DNA of 64,000 bases, taken from positions 11,362,327 to 11,426,326 of the forward strand of contig CP141137.1 in the NCBI GenBank assembly GCA_035236585.1, given 5' to 3'. The position numbers and the translations under genes were made by a program. The first letter of the stretch is position 1. Each line of letters starts with the position of its first letter. This document shows, piece by piece, positions 11,965 to 23,880 of the stretch. Source of the DNA: Warburgia ugandensis (Eukaryota; Streptophyta; Magnoliopsida; Canellales; Canellaceae). The notes under the pieces were generated by a model. The model searched no databases and was not told the DNA's origin. It saw only the letters and a program-made list of their open reading frames with translations.

Positions 11965-14196
11965 TGTGACGACTCGGGTTTTTGAAACACATTTTATAAT
12001 ACATTTGTTCAAAGGAAGGGCCTTTAAATGTGTAAAAAAAAATTTTTGCAAACAATGCAGTGAAAATTCTTTTCATTTAAATTCATTTTGAACAAAACTC
12101 AAGTCTCACTGGAAGATACATAATACACATAGCCATTTTGTACAAAATAAAATTTTATTGAATACCAGGATTCACTCTTACACAACCCTATATTAGGTTA
12201 CAACCCATTGTCCAAAATTACATAATCCAAAATTCAAACCTCACATTACATCAAAAACACTCAATACAATACACTCTCAAATAAGGAAAAATTACATATC
12301 TTCAAATTCATACTCTGATTTTTTTATTTTCTTCAAATCTTCTACTATCTTGCTCCTAGATCTTCAAGCTTTAATCCTTTATGGCCTTGAGCTTCTTTCC
12401 CTCCTTCTCTGTGCCTGAGGTATTATAAACATAGAAACATGTACAATACCCAAGCAAGCTATGCTTGGTAGGGGATACAAAATATACTATTTCATCAATA
12501 CAGGGATACTTACCTCAGTCATTAAGCCCTCATGAGTCATCTCATACTCATATATAGAGGATATACATTATTTATGTAATACATGACAAATTAGTTAATA
12601 TATTGAAAATTACTCAAAACTTGTTCTTTCCCTTGGCTATACTTCCACTTAGGAGAGTAATACCTAGCCAATTCACATATAGGGGTTTTCATTCTAGGAA
12701 CTCATATAATAGCATATCATTATGCCATGACATCATACTATGCCTATAATATGTGCATCATAAGGCAAAATACATTAGGACTACTATGCTCACAGTCTCA
12801 ATCCGTACAGCGCGCCCGGATAACTACATAATCCTCCACTGATACCAACTGTGGAATAATCAATCCATGTCCTCATGGGGTGGACCATGGCTGTTATAGT
12901 GAGGCTTTCCCATTATTGCCCCACCCAACATTTAGCCTCTCTTTGAGCATGGTATCCATCATATAAATTTCAGGAAGTGGGTGGCCAAATTCTCATAACT
13001 TTCCTAGCATAGCATCCCCAGTCTCTATCTCTGTGTAAATCAAAATTCACAAGCCTCCATACTTGTATGGAAAATATTTTGTACATATCAGATGATGTGT
13101 CTGTTTAACTAAGGCTGGAATATTTTCTACACCCTATCCTTAGGGTCTCCTTAGTTTTCATATCTCATCCCTATCACCTCATTAAGTTTGATCAACATAT
13201 TAGATCAAATAACTTACATTCTGAGGTTATATCATTTAGTAAATCCTCTAATTCCATCCTTTAATTGGATTATATATATATATATATATATTAGATCACT
13301 TAACATAATCATTTAATTGGATCATAGAAATTTCTTATTTGGATCATGTGTTTTGGATCACTTATTTGGATAATGATTATGCTAAGGTACTAAGCATACT
13401 CATACAATGAAGGTCTATACTACGAGACATATAATCATGCATGTATACACATAAATCTCCAATACATCTTTGTATATCCACCTACCTCAAAGTAGTATCG
13501 GGTCTTGATTCGTATATCCTCAAGTGGTATTCCTCCACAATGCTCATCATAGTCTGTATTCATACATCTATCACACCATACATCTCAAGTTATTTATCCA
13601 TACTTGTATATATCCTTATAAGTGATACCCTAATTTTTCTTGAATTAAGTTTGATCAAGAGTTTGGGTTCTATATCTATGTTCTTCTATATATACACACT
13701 ATACATACACAATATAATACTTCATTATTATTCTTATTGTTCTTGATCATTCAAGATCCTATGGATCTTGTTTGATCATCCTTATCTTGATTACCATTTT
13801 TATTAGGGTTAGATGATTTACTAACCTTTTATGCTCTTTATTATTATTACTCAACCATTTAATGTTTTAATGGTTGAGGGTAGTTTATTTCATTCTAAGT
13901 CTATATTGCTCCTCTTATGTCAAATTGGCTAAGGCTTACTAGTTGAATGGTTGAACACAAAATGACTACTTCAATCCTCATGTAAGGAGGCGTTTAGACC
14001 TCACAAAAGTCAACGGAAGGTAGGGGAAAGTGTGACTCTATTAGATAACCCCCTTAACCATTATGTCCATCATTCACTAGCTTAACCCTAACTCAACCTT
14101 TCATAAAGTTTCTATGAGTATTTAACCCTAAGTATTCTTTCTAATTGATTTTAATTAAATCCATGAATTAAAATGTCATTCATGGAGATTTATTAT

Positions 14197-16827
14197 TGTA
14201 ATACCCGAGTAATTTACGCTATTTTTGGACATTTTATGGAAAATAAACCGAGTTAAATGTTTTACTATATTTAAAATATTAAATGAAGGAATTTGTGAGG
14301 AAACTTGGTACCATTAGATTCTACTCGAAAAATAGAATCCAACGCCGCAAAAATCACCCAAAACGGAGTTCGTATGAAGAAGTTACGGTCGCTTAAAGAT
14401 AGGGGTATTTTTGGAATTTAAACAGAAAAAAGACGAAAAACGCAGGGGCTGTTTTGATAACGGCACCTCTTGTCGTCTTCCTCCCCAGATTTTTCCAAAA
14501 ACCCTCAACTACTAATTTTTCCAGAGGGATCTACCACCGTCAAGGGCCGCACCGCCATTGGCAGCACCGCCATAGTAGGGCTATAAAAAGCCCCATCTCC
14601 CCCTCTCAAAAACATGATTTTTCCGGCATGTTGAGACTGGGGTTTCCAGCAAATCAGAAACCCGTCCTAAACCAATCTCCTCTCTGGGTTTTCCGGCAAT
14701 GGCCAGGCCAAGTCTGGCCAGCCATTCCTTTACCCATCTCCCCACCGCCCTCTTGTTCCTCTGGCATCATCGGAAGTGGGGTTTTTTCCCAGGTTCATGT
14801 GTTCCGGCGAGCAGGCACAACCACTGAAAAAAGGGCGTCCCCAGGCAAGATGTCCTTACCTCCTTCTTTGGTTCATCCCCCTTTCAGGCTAGATCTAGCG
14901 TTCTCAGATGTTTTCCAGCCGGATTTCCTGGCCGAAAAACGTCCCCAAACCGGCTCAGACGACCCTGCATGAACTAGGCATCCCAGGGACGCCATGCTAT
15001 ACTTGCACCTGGGACTCAATCCCTGGGACGGGTTCCAGGTGTACGACAATGCGTACACTGTCCCAGGTACGGCCTTCAGGTGCGCGTGCGACATGGGGCA
15101 CGGGTCCTGGCTCGACCAGGGTGCACGGGGTGCCTTGAGAGCTGAGATGCGCCATGCTACAAGGTGCGTTCGTGCGATGATGTGCGTCATAGAGCGTCAC
15201 TTAAGGCAGTCGCAGTTCAACCAGGATACACGGGTGTCCTAGGAACTGGGGCACGCGGACCTAATGAGACTTTAAAGTTAGGATTAGAGGACAATTTACA
15301 GAGTTAACCATGGAATAGTAGATCCACATCATAGGATCCAGCCTGACAATGAATTAGGCAAGGACCATGGACCCCAATAGGCAGAGCTAGCAATCTAATG
15401 TCTAAATGGATTGAAATTAATAAGGACTTCTTGTATCCATTCATACCCAAGAGTTTATAAATGAGACCCAGGGACGGGTTGAGTGATAAAGGACGTGACT
15501 CCAGGAGACTTTGAGGTAAGTGCTCTATCGCTACTAGACTTTTTAAAAGAGCCATGATTGTTTTGAGAATGCACGTTTTAAGTATAAGTATATGACTTGT
15601 TTAACATGACTTATTTTATGACTTGTTTAGCATATAAGTGAATTCAGCATGTATATGATAAATACATTATGCATAGACATGTTTTGCAAATAATTGCATA
15701 TATTGCATGATGTGTGCGCATTGAGTTCTTGAAAAAATTGCATGTCCTTGAGGGTTACCAAAAGACGCTGGAGTGCCCAAAAGACCTTGGGTAGGCAGTT
15801 GTGAGGGCCAGGCAGTTGTGAGGGACCCAAAGAGGACAGGTTTTGAAAAGGAGTTTTTTGCTTGGTTGATCTGATATGATTTGGGCTGATAAGCTCGTGG
15901 GCGCCATGCCGAGAGGTTTGGGTTGGCCTCTAGCCTCTACCACTATTAGGTGGATGGGTACCACGCCCAAAAAGGGCATGTCCATACGTCGACTGCATGT
16001 GGTACAGGGGGCTACCACTAGTGTCACGGCACTGGGTCGATGTGTCATATGCCCCGTGGAGGCTATGACGCTGTGTCCTCAGGTACCCGGGGACCACACG
16101 GCGGCGAGGTCGTGGGCATAGTTGGACCCTATGGTTTGATGATTTACTTGCATTGCATATGGCATGACATGAGGTTGGTCAACCATACCAGATATCCATG
16201 AGTTGGATTCAGTGGAGCATCTTATGCATATCATTATGTTTATGATATATGATACTTTCGACATGGATTATGCTATTCTTTAAGTCGTCAGTATTCCGGT
16301 TTGACAGTGATTTTTAATATCGATATTGAACATGATTGTTCGAACATGCACATGTTTTTAAGAGTATATGATTTTAAACATAGCATGCATTGCAAAACTA
16401 GTAGTGATAGACTCCTACTGAGTATAATATATACTCACCATATCCTTAACATTTTTCAGGATAGTTCCATCCACGAGTAGAGGACACCTATGTTAGTGCT
16501 ACGAGCAAGAGAATCAAAAAGGAGACAATTATACATGTAAGTAAACTCTCTACCCTTTGGACATGTATTTGTATTTATTTACAGTTGAGCTGTGTGTTGT
16601 GACTGGATAGACCTGGGGAAAAACATTTATGATTTCTGAAGTTTTTTAAAAACTACTTTGATTGTTGTGAAAGCAAATGACACTTAGGTTTTCAAAATGA
16701 GTTTAAAACTAAAGATTTTCCACTGCATTGCATGGTTTTTATAAAATGGTTTTCAAATAGGGATGCATCCCGCCTTACGAATTAGATCTTGCATTGAAAA
16801 ATGCATGAGAAAACCCGGGTCGTCACA
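14197..16827 (+). mobile_element. Solo LTR D (2.6 kb), nested inside LTR C
   Basis: Begins TGTAATACCCGAG, ends CCCGGGTCGTCACA, and is flanked by perfect ATTAT duplications (14192-14196 and 16828-16832). The plus-strand TATA box TATAAAAA at 14582-14589 lies about 385 bases from the left end, giving plus orientation, opposite to LTR B of the same family. The upstream module ATCACCCAAAACGGAGTT is near 14355. The insertion split LTR C, so D is the younger event. There is no internal coding region; open frames such as 14454-14972 lie in the transcribed LTR and have no recognisable product. Confidence 0.85.
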
Positions 16828-17629
16828 ATTATTCTCCTAAGTTGGACCAAGGAATTTATATTCCTTATATTAGCCTACTAACTATGATCCTTACTATCAT
16901 AAAATCCATGTCATACATTCCATGTGAATATCTTCTAATTTCATTTAATTACAATTTCAATAAATAAATTCATTACTTAAGCATTAAAGCATAAATTTAA
17001 AGAATAAATAAACAATTCTATAAGTAACTCAACTAAGAAATGAAAGATAATAATGTTCAATAATTCAAATAGCAATCTAACATGCTATCATGATCCAAGG
17101 GTCTTAATTGATCCATATTCATTTTTCATTTCTTTAGGGTTTAGATCTTGATCCTTCATTTTATTTTAGATCCAACCTTTTATATTGATATAATTTAATT
17201 ATTAAATTATCTTATCCATTGATTTGATCTTCCTTGATCTACTCAATCAAGGAGATCTTAAGTTACTTTATAACATTTAAGGGCATAGATCTTGATCTAG
17301 CTCAAATTCTCATCATCCATTCATTAAATCCTTATGATCTTATCTCAAGATCATCATAAAAATACATCTATACTATCCAATCATCCTGGATCATCTTGAT
17401 CTAGGAGATACTATTCATTTTTAGGGATTTTAGTAACTCTTAAGGCTAGATCTCTTAAGATCTACCCAATTAATTTCATTTAAGCCACTGATTTTATTTA
17501 TTATGTTATAAAATCATCATCCAATAAGGTATTAGTAGTTTAATCATTCTAGATCTTGTAAATCAATGATGTTAGTTACTTATAGACTTAATTACAAAAA
17601 ATTTAATTAATTAAAATTACAATTTTATA

Positions 17630-18340
17630 GGTCAATTCATTCTAATGATCACAAGGAATCTATTAAAACTTTTAGATCTCAATTGAGATCAAAATTATGA
17701 TTTTAAGATTTCAGCCCGTTTTAAGGCTGAATTTCACGTTACTAGTTGGGATCAATTTTACTGATCTAAAGACATATAATTTCTACTTTGAACATATTTA
17801 TTAAGGTTTTGGGACCTTTTGAACACATATAACGGTTTAGATTTCAAGTTTGGGATCATCTTAGCCATGATCCAAGATCAATGACACGGATGGTACTAAA
17901 TAGATAATGTAAATGCAAATTAAAAATAAGATCTAACAAGTTCAGTGGATTATTAACATAAATATGATTCCAAGGAAAGTTTCTGATCTAATTTTCAAGT
18001 TCAATTAAAGTCAAAACTAAGATTTTAAGATTTCAGCCTGTTTTAAGGGCTGAATTTCATCTTTACTGTTTTGGATAAATTTCTTCATATATATGAACAA
18101 AATCTGACTGTAAACATAATCTTAGGATTTCAGTGGGTCTCTGAAGAAATCCATCGGTTCAGATTTCTCATTTAAAATCTTCTAGGCTAAGATCATGGGT
18201 ACTGATTTTACTAAATTATATATATATAATTACAAATTAAAACATGGATCTGATGAATTCAATACCTAGATAAAGTCACAAGGAATCCATAGAAGTTTCC
18301 TGATCTAAAATCAGAGTCCTATCAAGCTCTAACTTGCAAA
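17630..18340. repeat. Tandem repeats of about 310-320 bp in LTR C
   Basis: GATTTTAAGATTTCAGCC recurs about 320 bases apart (near 17699 and 18022). The linked motif CAAGGAAT/CAAGGAAA recurs near 17652, 17972 and 18280. This gives about two and a half diverged units and helps explain why LTR C is twice as long as A, B and D. Confidence 0.7.
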
Positions 18341-19767
18341 AATAAGCTTTTTAGTTAATAAGATGAACGACCCATATCATATCTGGATTACGGGTACGGG
18401 ACGACCTGCGTCCCTCGCCTATTACTGTCTATCCTAGGTGGCTAGGCAAAGGTAACCGACTACAGGTGAGACAGTTCGATCTGGACCGTCGGATCGCTTG
18501 TGGTTGGATTTCCTCCACCCATCTCATGCAACGGCCTAGATTTCATATCCTGGGGTTTTGGGGACTCCAGGAATTATCCAACGGCTCAAAACTTGGATCT
18601 GAGCTGAAAAAATAGGAGATCTCCACCCTTAATGCCAGATTTGTCATTCCCTATGGATCAACGGCTGGGGAGCTCTCTAGGTGGCTGGAAAACCTACTAT
18701 ACCTACTGGAAATGGAAGAGGGGTGCTAGTGCACCTACCTGGAAGAAGAGATTCCGGATCTTTGCTGGAAAAACCAGAAAATTCGCTCCTGATAAAATAA
18801 GTCGCCAAAGCTTCAGTTTTCTGGTGATTTCTCCACGGATACTCCACTGATTGTTGTAAACTCAAAGGGGGTTTGTAGATCTTAATATTCATCAACTATC
18901 CAATGGTAAAGATCCTGTTTCAACGGCTGGAAATGAACTTCTAATTCAAAAACAGTAACAGGGTAAAAACCCTTCTCATGGGGGACGACACATCTGTGGA
19001 CGCCCCAGATATCCAGAAGAGGAATATTCCTCCTGGTGCGTCGGTCGACGCTCTAACAAGAGGACTAAAATGCAAGGAAAGGGAGGAGAAAAGAGGGAGA
19101 AGGGGGAGAAATTTTGGGCTAAGATTTTGGCAGAGTCTAGGGAACTTCGTGATTGATTTTTAGAATATTTTTGGAAATTTTTCTAATGCCTATTTATAGG
19201 GTTTTTGAGTGTTTTTCATTATAACATCTAATAATTACGTTTTCTTTTTCTTTTTAATATTTATTTGATTCCCACTACCACCTCCTTCTCCACTAGCTGG
19301 TGGTAGTGGTTTGACCTATAATTGCACATGATCTGGTCATTGGATTCCATTTTAGGTCCTTTGTGGGCCTCATGTGTAAAAAGATCATTTTACCCTTTAT
19401 GTATAAAATTTTGAGTTTACTGCTACGAACTCGGAATTGAGTGTATTTAGTGACATTGGACTCATATTTTTTAGTACATTCAAAATTTGATGTCTTAGAC
19501 CTTGGCTAGGGTAAAATTACCATTTTACCCTTTTTTCTTAAAATGGAGAAAATAAAGGTTTTTCACTCTAAATTTAGAATGCATTGTGTTTACAGTCATT
19601 CTGAAGGGTTCATGGGATATGTTTTCAGTTATGCATGTATTTATGCCTTATTTGTATTTCTGTAAGAAGTATGTTTTTGCTAAGCCTAATATTCCAGCCT
19701 AAATTTTTTCTTGAAATCTTCAATTTCTCTATTATATTTTTATTACAAAAAAACTAGGGGTGTTACA

Positions 19768-22700
19768 TTCTAGTAGGTAATTAACTTGCTCTATGAAAAA
19801 TAAAGAGTCAAAAGGTGATTTAAGCATTTTGGATTATGAGTCTTGCTATTTTCAAATTCTCAGGCAAGCAATATTTACAAATGATGTTGTTCTATCATTA
19901 TAGGTCTAATTTTTTGAAGATCTAATCCATTCATATTATTTGGAATAACTTAGATTACATATATACCAAAAGCCGATCCTATTCAGTGGTCCCATTGCTA
20001 TTTTTGTTGAGGTTTAAATCACGACCATTGAAATGTTAAAGTGAAAAAATCAATAGTTAGGATCATTATATTGGCATAATTTTTTATAGTAAAGCTAAGT
20101 AGTGGCTTGAATGGTGAATGGTTTATATCTACGAAAAAATAATGTAAAGAAAGTAAATCTCTTACTTAAAAAGTGCATAAACTTTGCATACTTTTTTCCT
20201 TCAAGTAAATGGTCGACCTGTGATCTTGTAGGTATGGGTAGTTCAACCTATAATTTTATGTAAGATGGACAAATGTGAACCCAAGAATATAGGTCACAAT
20301 CATCTAAATTATCATTCTTTGGATATCTAAGAGCCTAAAACTCACACCATTGGATGATTATAGTACTGATCACATGTACTTTGTTGTTGGATGTGGACAA
20401 TTGCTTTTAGAAAGAAACTAATCTTTTTTGTTTGCTTTTAATTCACTAGTCAACATGCTTTTTGCACTCTAAGGTATCCAAAATCAAAGAAATCAAGATA
20501 TCTAGAAAAAACCAAAGAAGTCAAAGAAATTATATGAATGAGCCAGATCAAATAAATATATGGCCCTTTATGTAAAAGTTTGTTTTATGATAATTTTCCT
20601 TATAGTTATAGCCTTGTTGAAGCACTTCTCATCCGATTTATGGATATAGATGGGTGAGAGTGCATATGCAGATTATCATTGGGATGAACCTAAATTAAAA
20701 GACTTTCTTGGATCTCATCTTTGAATTTAAAGATTATAGCTAAAGTTCATTCGATTTAGCACCTAGTAATGAACCATTGGAATCCAAAAATCAGAAAAGT
20801 TATGTTAATATCCTAGCAATAATTAAGAACATATTAGGTGTGTAAGTGTGGTGTAGTGGCACAAGAGTGAGTTACAATGGTAAAGGTCACAAATTTGGGA
20901 CTCCTAAGGGAGTGCATGTATCTATCATTTGAAAATTTGAAATAATAAAGCACATATTTCTACCACCACTTTGTCAAGTAATTCTAATTGGCTAAAGTCA
21001 TCTAGAGAAGAGATAACTTAATTTAAAAAGCCAATTATTTGAGGTTACTATGAAGAGTCAAATTTGCAAGGCTTATATAACCTGGTTTATGTGATAATGC
21101 CAAATTATTTCACTTATTTAATCTATTTTAATATTCTTATTGCTCAAGATGTGTACATGGTAAGGAACAAATAAGTATATCATTCATCATATCCATCGGG
21201 GCCAAAACCTTTATGTATCGATTATGTAAACAAAAAGTATTGGTTATAATAGCTTGAATTTGGTGATATGAAATAACAAAACTTCATGCTTGATGTCACA
21301 CTACACAATCAAAATCAATACATATCAACTATTATAACCACATATGGCTGATATTTGCACCAATATGACTACTTTTTTAATGGTTAACATAGTATTAAGT
21401 GGGGAATACTTACATAGATGAACAGGCAGGTCTTGATACATCAAAACCATTTAATGCAATAGACGAAAGAAAAGATAGAGGAGACAAACGAGAACAAATA
21501 AATCAATTAACTGAGTCAATATATGGTTTATAATGAATATAACTTATCTACCAACACCATTCTTGGCTAATGAGTTAGCAATGGTGTTAACTGCCCTCTT
21601 GACAAAAGAAAATCCACTTGTAAGTGATGAATATCATTTATTTATGAGTTTATAGTGACATGCTTTATTTTCTACTCTAGATTATGGGTTCAGATATATT
21701 ACTTTGTTAGATATTAGGATTAATTCATTTAAGAATGAGGTATTTGAGTTTTGACTTAAAAATAGCTAACTTGTGTAACAATTGGATTATTGGATCAAAA
21801 TAGTCACAGAGATCAAGAGATTCATAGGATTATCTTATGAATGGTGGAGATTGAGCAAAGAGAATTTTAAGATTAGAATGCCTCCACTTTTTATTTATAG
21901 AAAGTTCTAATTCTGGATATTTTTTAATTTAAAAAGTTTTCTTCTATCATTACTGCTTTTCTAATTGGAGAACTTTTAATTAGAAAGTATCGTAACTGAG
22001 TAAGAATCCTATTGTCTCTTATTTAATCACTCATTTTTTTAAAGGGAAAAACTTCCCTTATCAAAATAGGAAAATTCTACTTTTGTTTCACTAATAAAAT
22101 ATCTTATTTTTGGACTATTTTTGCATTACTTTTGGAAAGTGTTATATTCAGGATTTTTCTTTTTGTTTTTTAAAGAAAAGAGTTTGAAAGAGAAAAGGAA
22201 GGAAAGAAAGAAGATAAAAGTGCCTCTTACGCAAGTCACTTTAATAGATAAAAAGTATCTTACTTTTCAACCCATCCATAAAAGTAAAGATGTGTGTGTA
22301 AAGGTAACAGCTACAAGAATACCAAAGTCAAGATTTACCTGTACCCATTAGCATCTCTCTATTTTAGCTTGTAACTTGATCTTTCGATTGGCTTTAGAGA
22401 AATTACGATGCATCTGTTGTGTTTTTGGCGGTTTTGATGGTATTTATAACAATTTTGTTGTTCAGCATTACATGAGCTTAATACTCTATTAGGTAAGTTT
22501 TATTTGGGGGGTCGCTTTCAAGCCTTTTGAGCCACTAATGTTCCAACTTGACAATAATGACAGTTAATAGTGTCATCAGAGGGAGGAGATCTTTGGACTG
22601 TGATCTATCGGAGATGTGGCCAAGAGGATGATCGGTTCGGTTCCCTACGTGTACTTTTGGTTGCAATGTTTATTGTTTAGCAGTATATGCTCTCAAACCC

Positions 22701-22778
22701 CATGGCATGTATCCCCGCTCTTTTCATAGGATCACAACTCTGCCATCATATTTATCAAGACCGCTCTTTTCATGTAAA
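19768..22778. other. AT-rich intergenic DNA
   Basis: About 3 kb without a supportable gene. A possible tRNA-derived SINE remnant lies near 20840-20960 (GTGTAGTGGCACAAGAGTGAG followed by a GGTCACAAATTTGGGACTCC box), too uncertain to call separately. Confidence 0.6.
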
Positions 22779-22933
22779 GGAGCTTTGGCACAGCATTAGA
22801 GTTGTCATCGTGTAACTTTGAGGTTACAGGTTCAAGGCATGGAAATAGCCTCTTGCAAAATGCAAGGTAAGACTGCATATTATTAACCCTTGTAATCCTC
22901 TTCTTTTCTGGATCCTAGTGACTGCCCGTTTTT
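22779..22933 (+). mobile_element. Au SINE copy 1
   Basis: Starts GGAGCTTTGGCACAGCATTA, continues with a Pol III B-box-like GGTTCAAGGC, then the Au signature CCTCTTGCAAAATGCAAGG, and ends near GTGACTGCCC with a T run. The order and spacing match the angiosperm Au SINE family. Internally diverged and probably old. Confidence 0.75.
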
Positions 22934-23447
22934 GCTCCTTTCATGCTGTTGAGAACTTTTGGGCGCCAAGCCAGATGTACCGTTTCCCAAATAAGGGAAA
23001 GAGAAGATAATCTTACTTAGAACTAGTGACCCTTATGCTTGTCGCTCGAGATGTCAGATTGCTAGGGCATCGGCTAAGCTAAGGGGCTCGTCATTTATGG
23101 GACGCCAATGGGCTCGGCAAGACCTTGTCGGCCGTTCTAAAGGGAAGAGATGGACATCCACAATCAATTTATTACCCATTCCATTCTCCAAGCCCCTGAG
23201 AAAAGTAAATAGTATCTGTTTCGCATAACCTGCACACGTTATCCAGCGATATTGATCTTATCGATCTTCTATTATCCAGCTACTGGCAGCCATAAAACAA
23301 GGATGAGTGTTACATCGAATAAAATGACTACACAGAGATAATTTGTCCAGAGATTGTCCATTGTCCATCATCCAGCATCAAAACCTTTGCTCTGTAATAT
23401 GTTCAATGCATTTTCATACCGCTAGATAAAGTTAAAACTAGCACTAA
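22934..23447. other. Intergenic stretch between SINE copies
   Basis: No gene, repeat or RNA recognised. Confidence 0.5.
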
Positions 23448-23510
23448 GCCTTGAACCCGTGATGATAAGGTCACATGAGGATAATTTTTACTGTTGCGCC
23501 AAGACTTCCC
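23448..23510 (-). mobile_element. Au SINE copy 2 (5' fragment)
   Basis: On the minus strand this is the head of an Au SINE: GGGAAGTCTTGGCGCAACAG, followed by the GGTTCAAGGC B box. The tail is missing, so it is a 3'-truncated remnant just downstream of the nsLTP relic. Confidence 0.65.
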
Positions 23511-23637
23511 TTCATTAATAACCTTGCCATGCATGCACTAAATAAAGAAAACCCACAAAAATGCACTAAAGCAGCAGTCAATTGCAGGACTTCAACTTAC
23601 TGCATCTGGCATAAGAAAATGGTTTCCCTGAAAGGAT

Positions 23638-23880
23638 TCAACGCTTCGGAAACGTTGTTCTGCACCCCCTTTGGATTTTTCTTGCATTCCGGGATTTAAT
23701 GAACCTCTGAAGCTTAGGGTCCTTAAAAATACCGACAAAGGCAAGGCTTCTGTTGCTGTGGTTTGCTGCTACAATCTGGAGTGGGTGTAATCGCAAGTCA
23801 TTGACATTGATACTCGGATTCCGGCCGAGAGAAGCAGCATCATTACAAGACAAGAATCAAAGTCAGAGATCTTGGTCCTG
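23638..23880 (-). pseudogene. Type-2 non-specific lipid transfer protein relic
   Basis: This is a broken copy of the nsLTP gene at 28793-29080. The signal-peptide part aligns by nucleotide: AAGATCTCTGACTTTG against AAGATCTTTTACTTTG in the intact gene, then TGCTTCTCTCGGCCGG against TGCTTCTCGCTGGAGG. The CxC part QQQKPCLC and the C-terminal KLQRFIKSRNARKIQ follow in other frames. The start codon is lost (AGGACC where the gene has ATG). The segment around the second cysteine and the CC pair is largely missing, a frameshift with stops follows CLCRYF, and the last cysteine is absent. It cannot make a folded nsLTP. About 400-450 bases of upstream sequence (near 24262-24330) also resemble the intact gene's upstream region, pointing to a DNA-level duplication and not a retrocopy. 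Confidence 0.8.

Larger units (their letters stand above)
11965..19767 (-). mobile_element. Solo LTR C (about 5.2 kb) with LTR D nested in it
   Basis: Begins TGTGACGACTCGGG and ends CTAGGGGTGTTACA. TTCTA is present immediately outside both ends, a perfect 5-bp target duplication that ties the two ends together across 7.8 kb. Removing the nested LTR D and one copy of its duplication leaves about 5,167 bases. I see one TATA box (CCTATAAATA on the minus strand, 19191-19200) and no second internal LTR start, so a very long solo LTR is favoured over a short complete element. It carries a tandem array of roughly 310-320 bp units (about 17630-18340) and the shared downstream block with GTGGGTGGCC near 12977. 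No transposon proteins are encoded. Confidence 0.75.

Noticed and set aside
14454..14972. 172-aa frame downstream of the TATA box of LTR D
   Set aside because: The corresponding region of LTR B (same family) does not keep this frame, and no domain is recognisable.
15755..16121. Overlapping frames shared between LTRs B and D
   Set aside because: The shared nucleotide block is open on both strands with different products, so conservation is at DNA level within the LTR, not protein.
5170..19767. One 14.6-kb retrotransposon from TGTAACACCCC to GGGGTGTTACA
   Set aside because: The outer flanks do not match as a target duplication. The left end pairs instead with 8061 (GTAGC/ATAGC) and the right end with 11965 (TTCTA/TTCTA), so these are separate elements.
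22779..22933. tRNA gene suggested by A/B-box-like motifs
   Set aside because: No cloverleaf can be drawn; the motifs belong to the Au SINE head.
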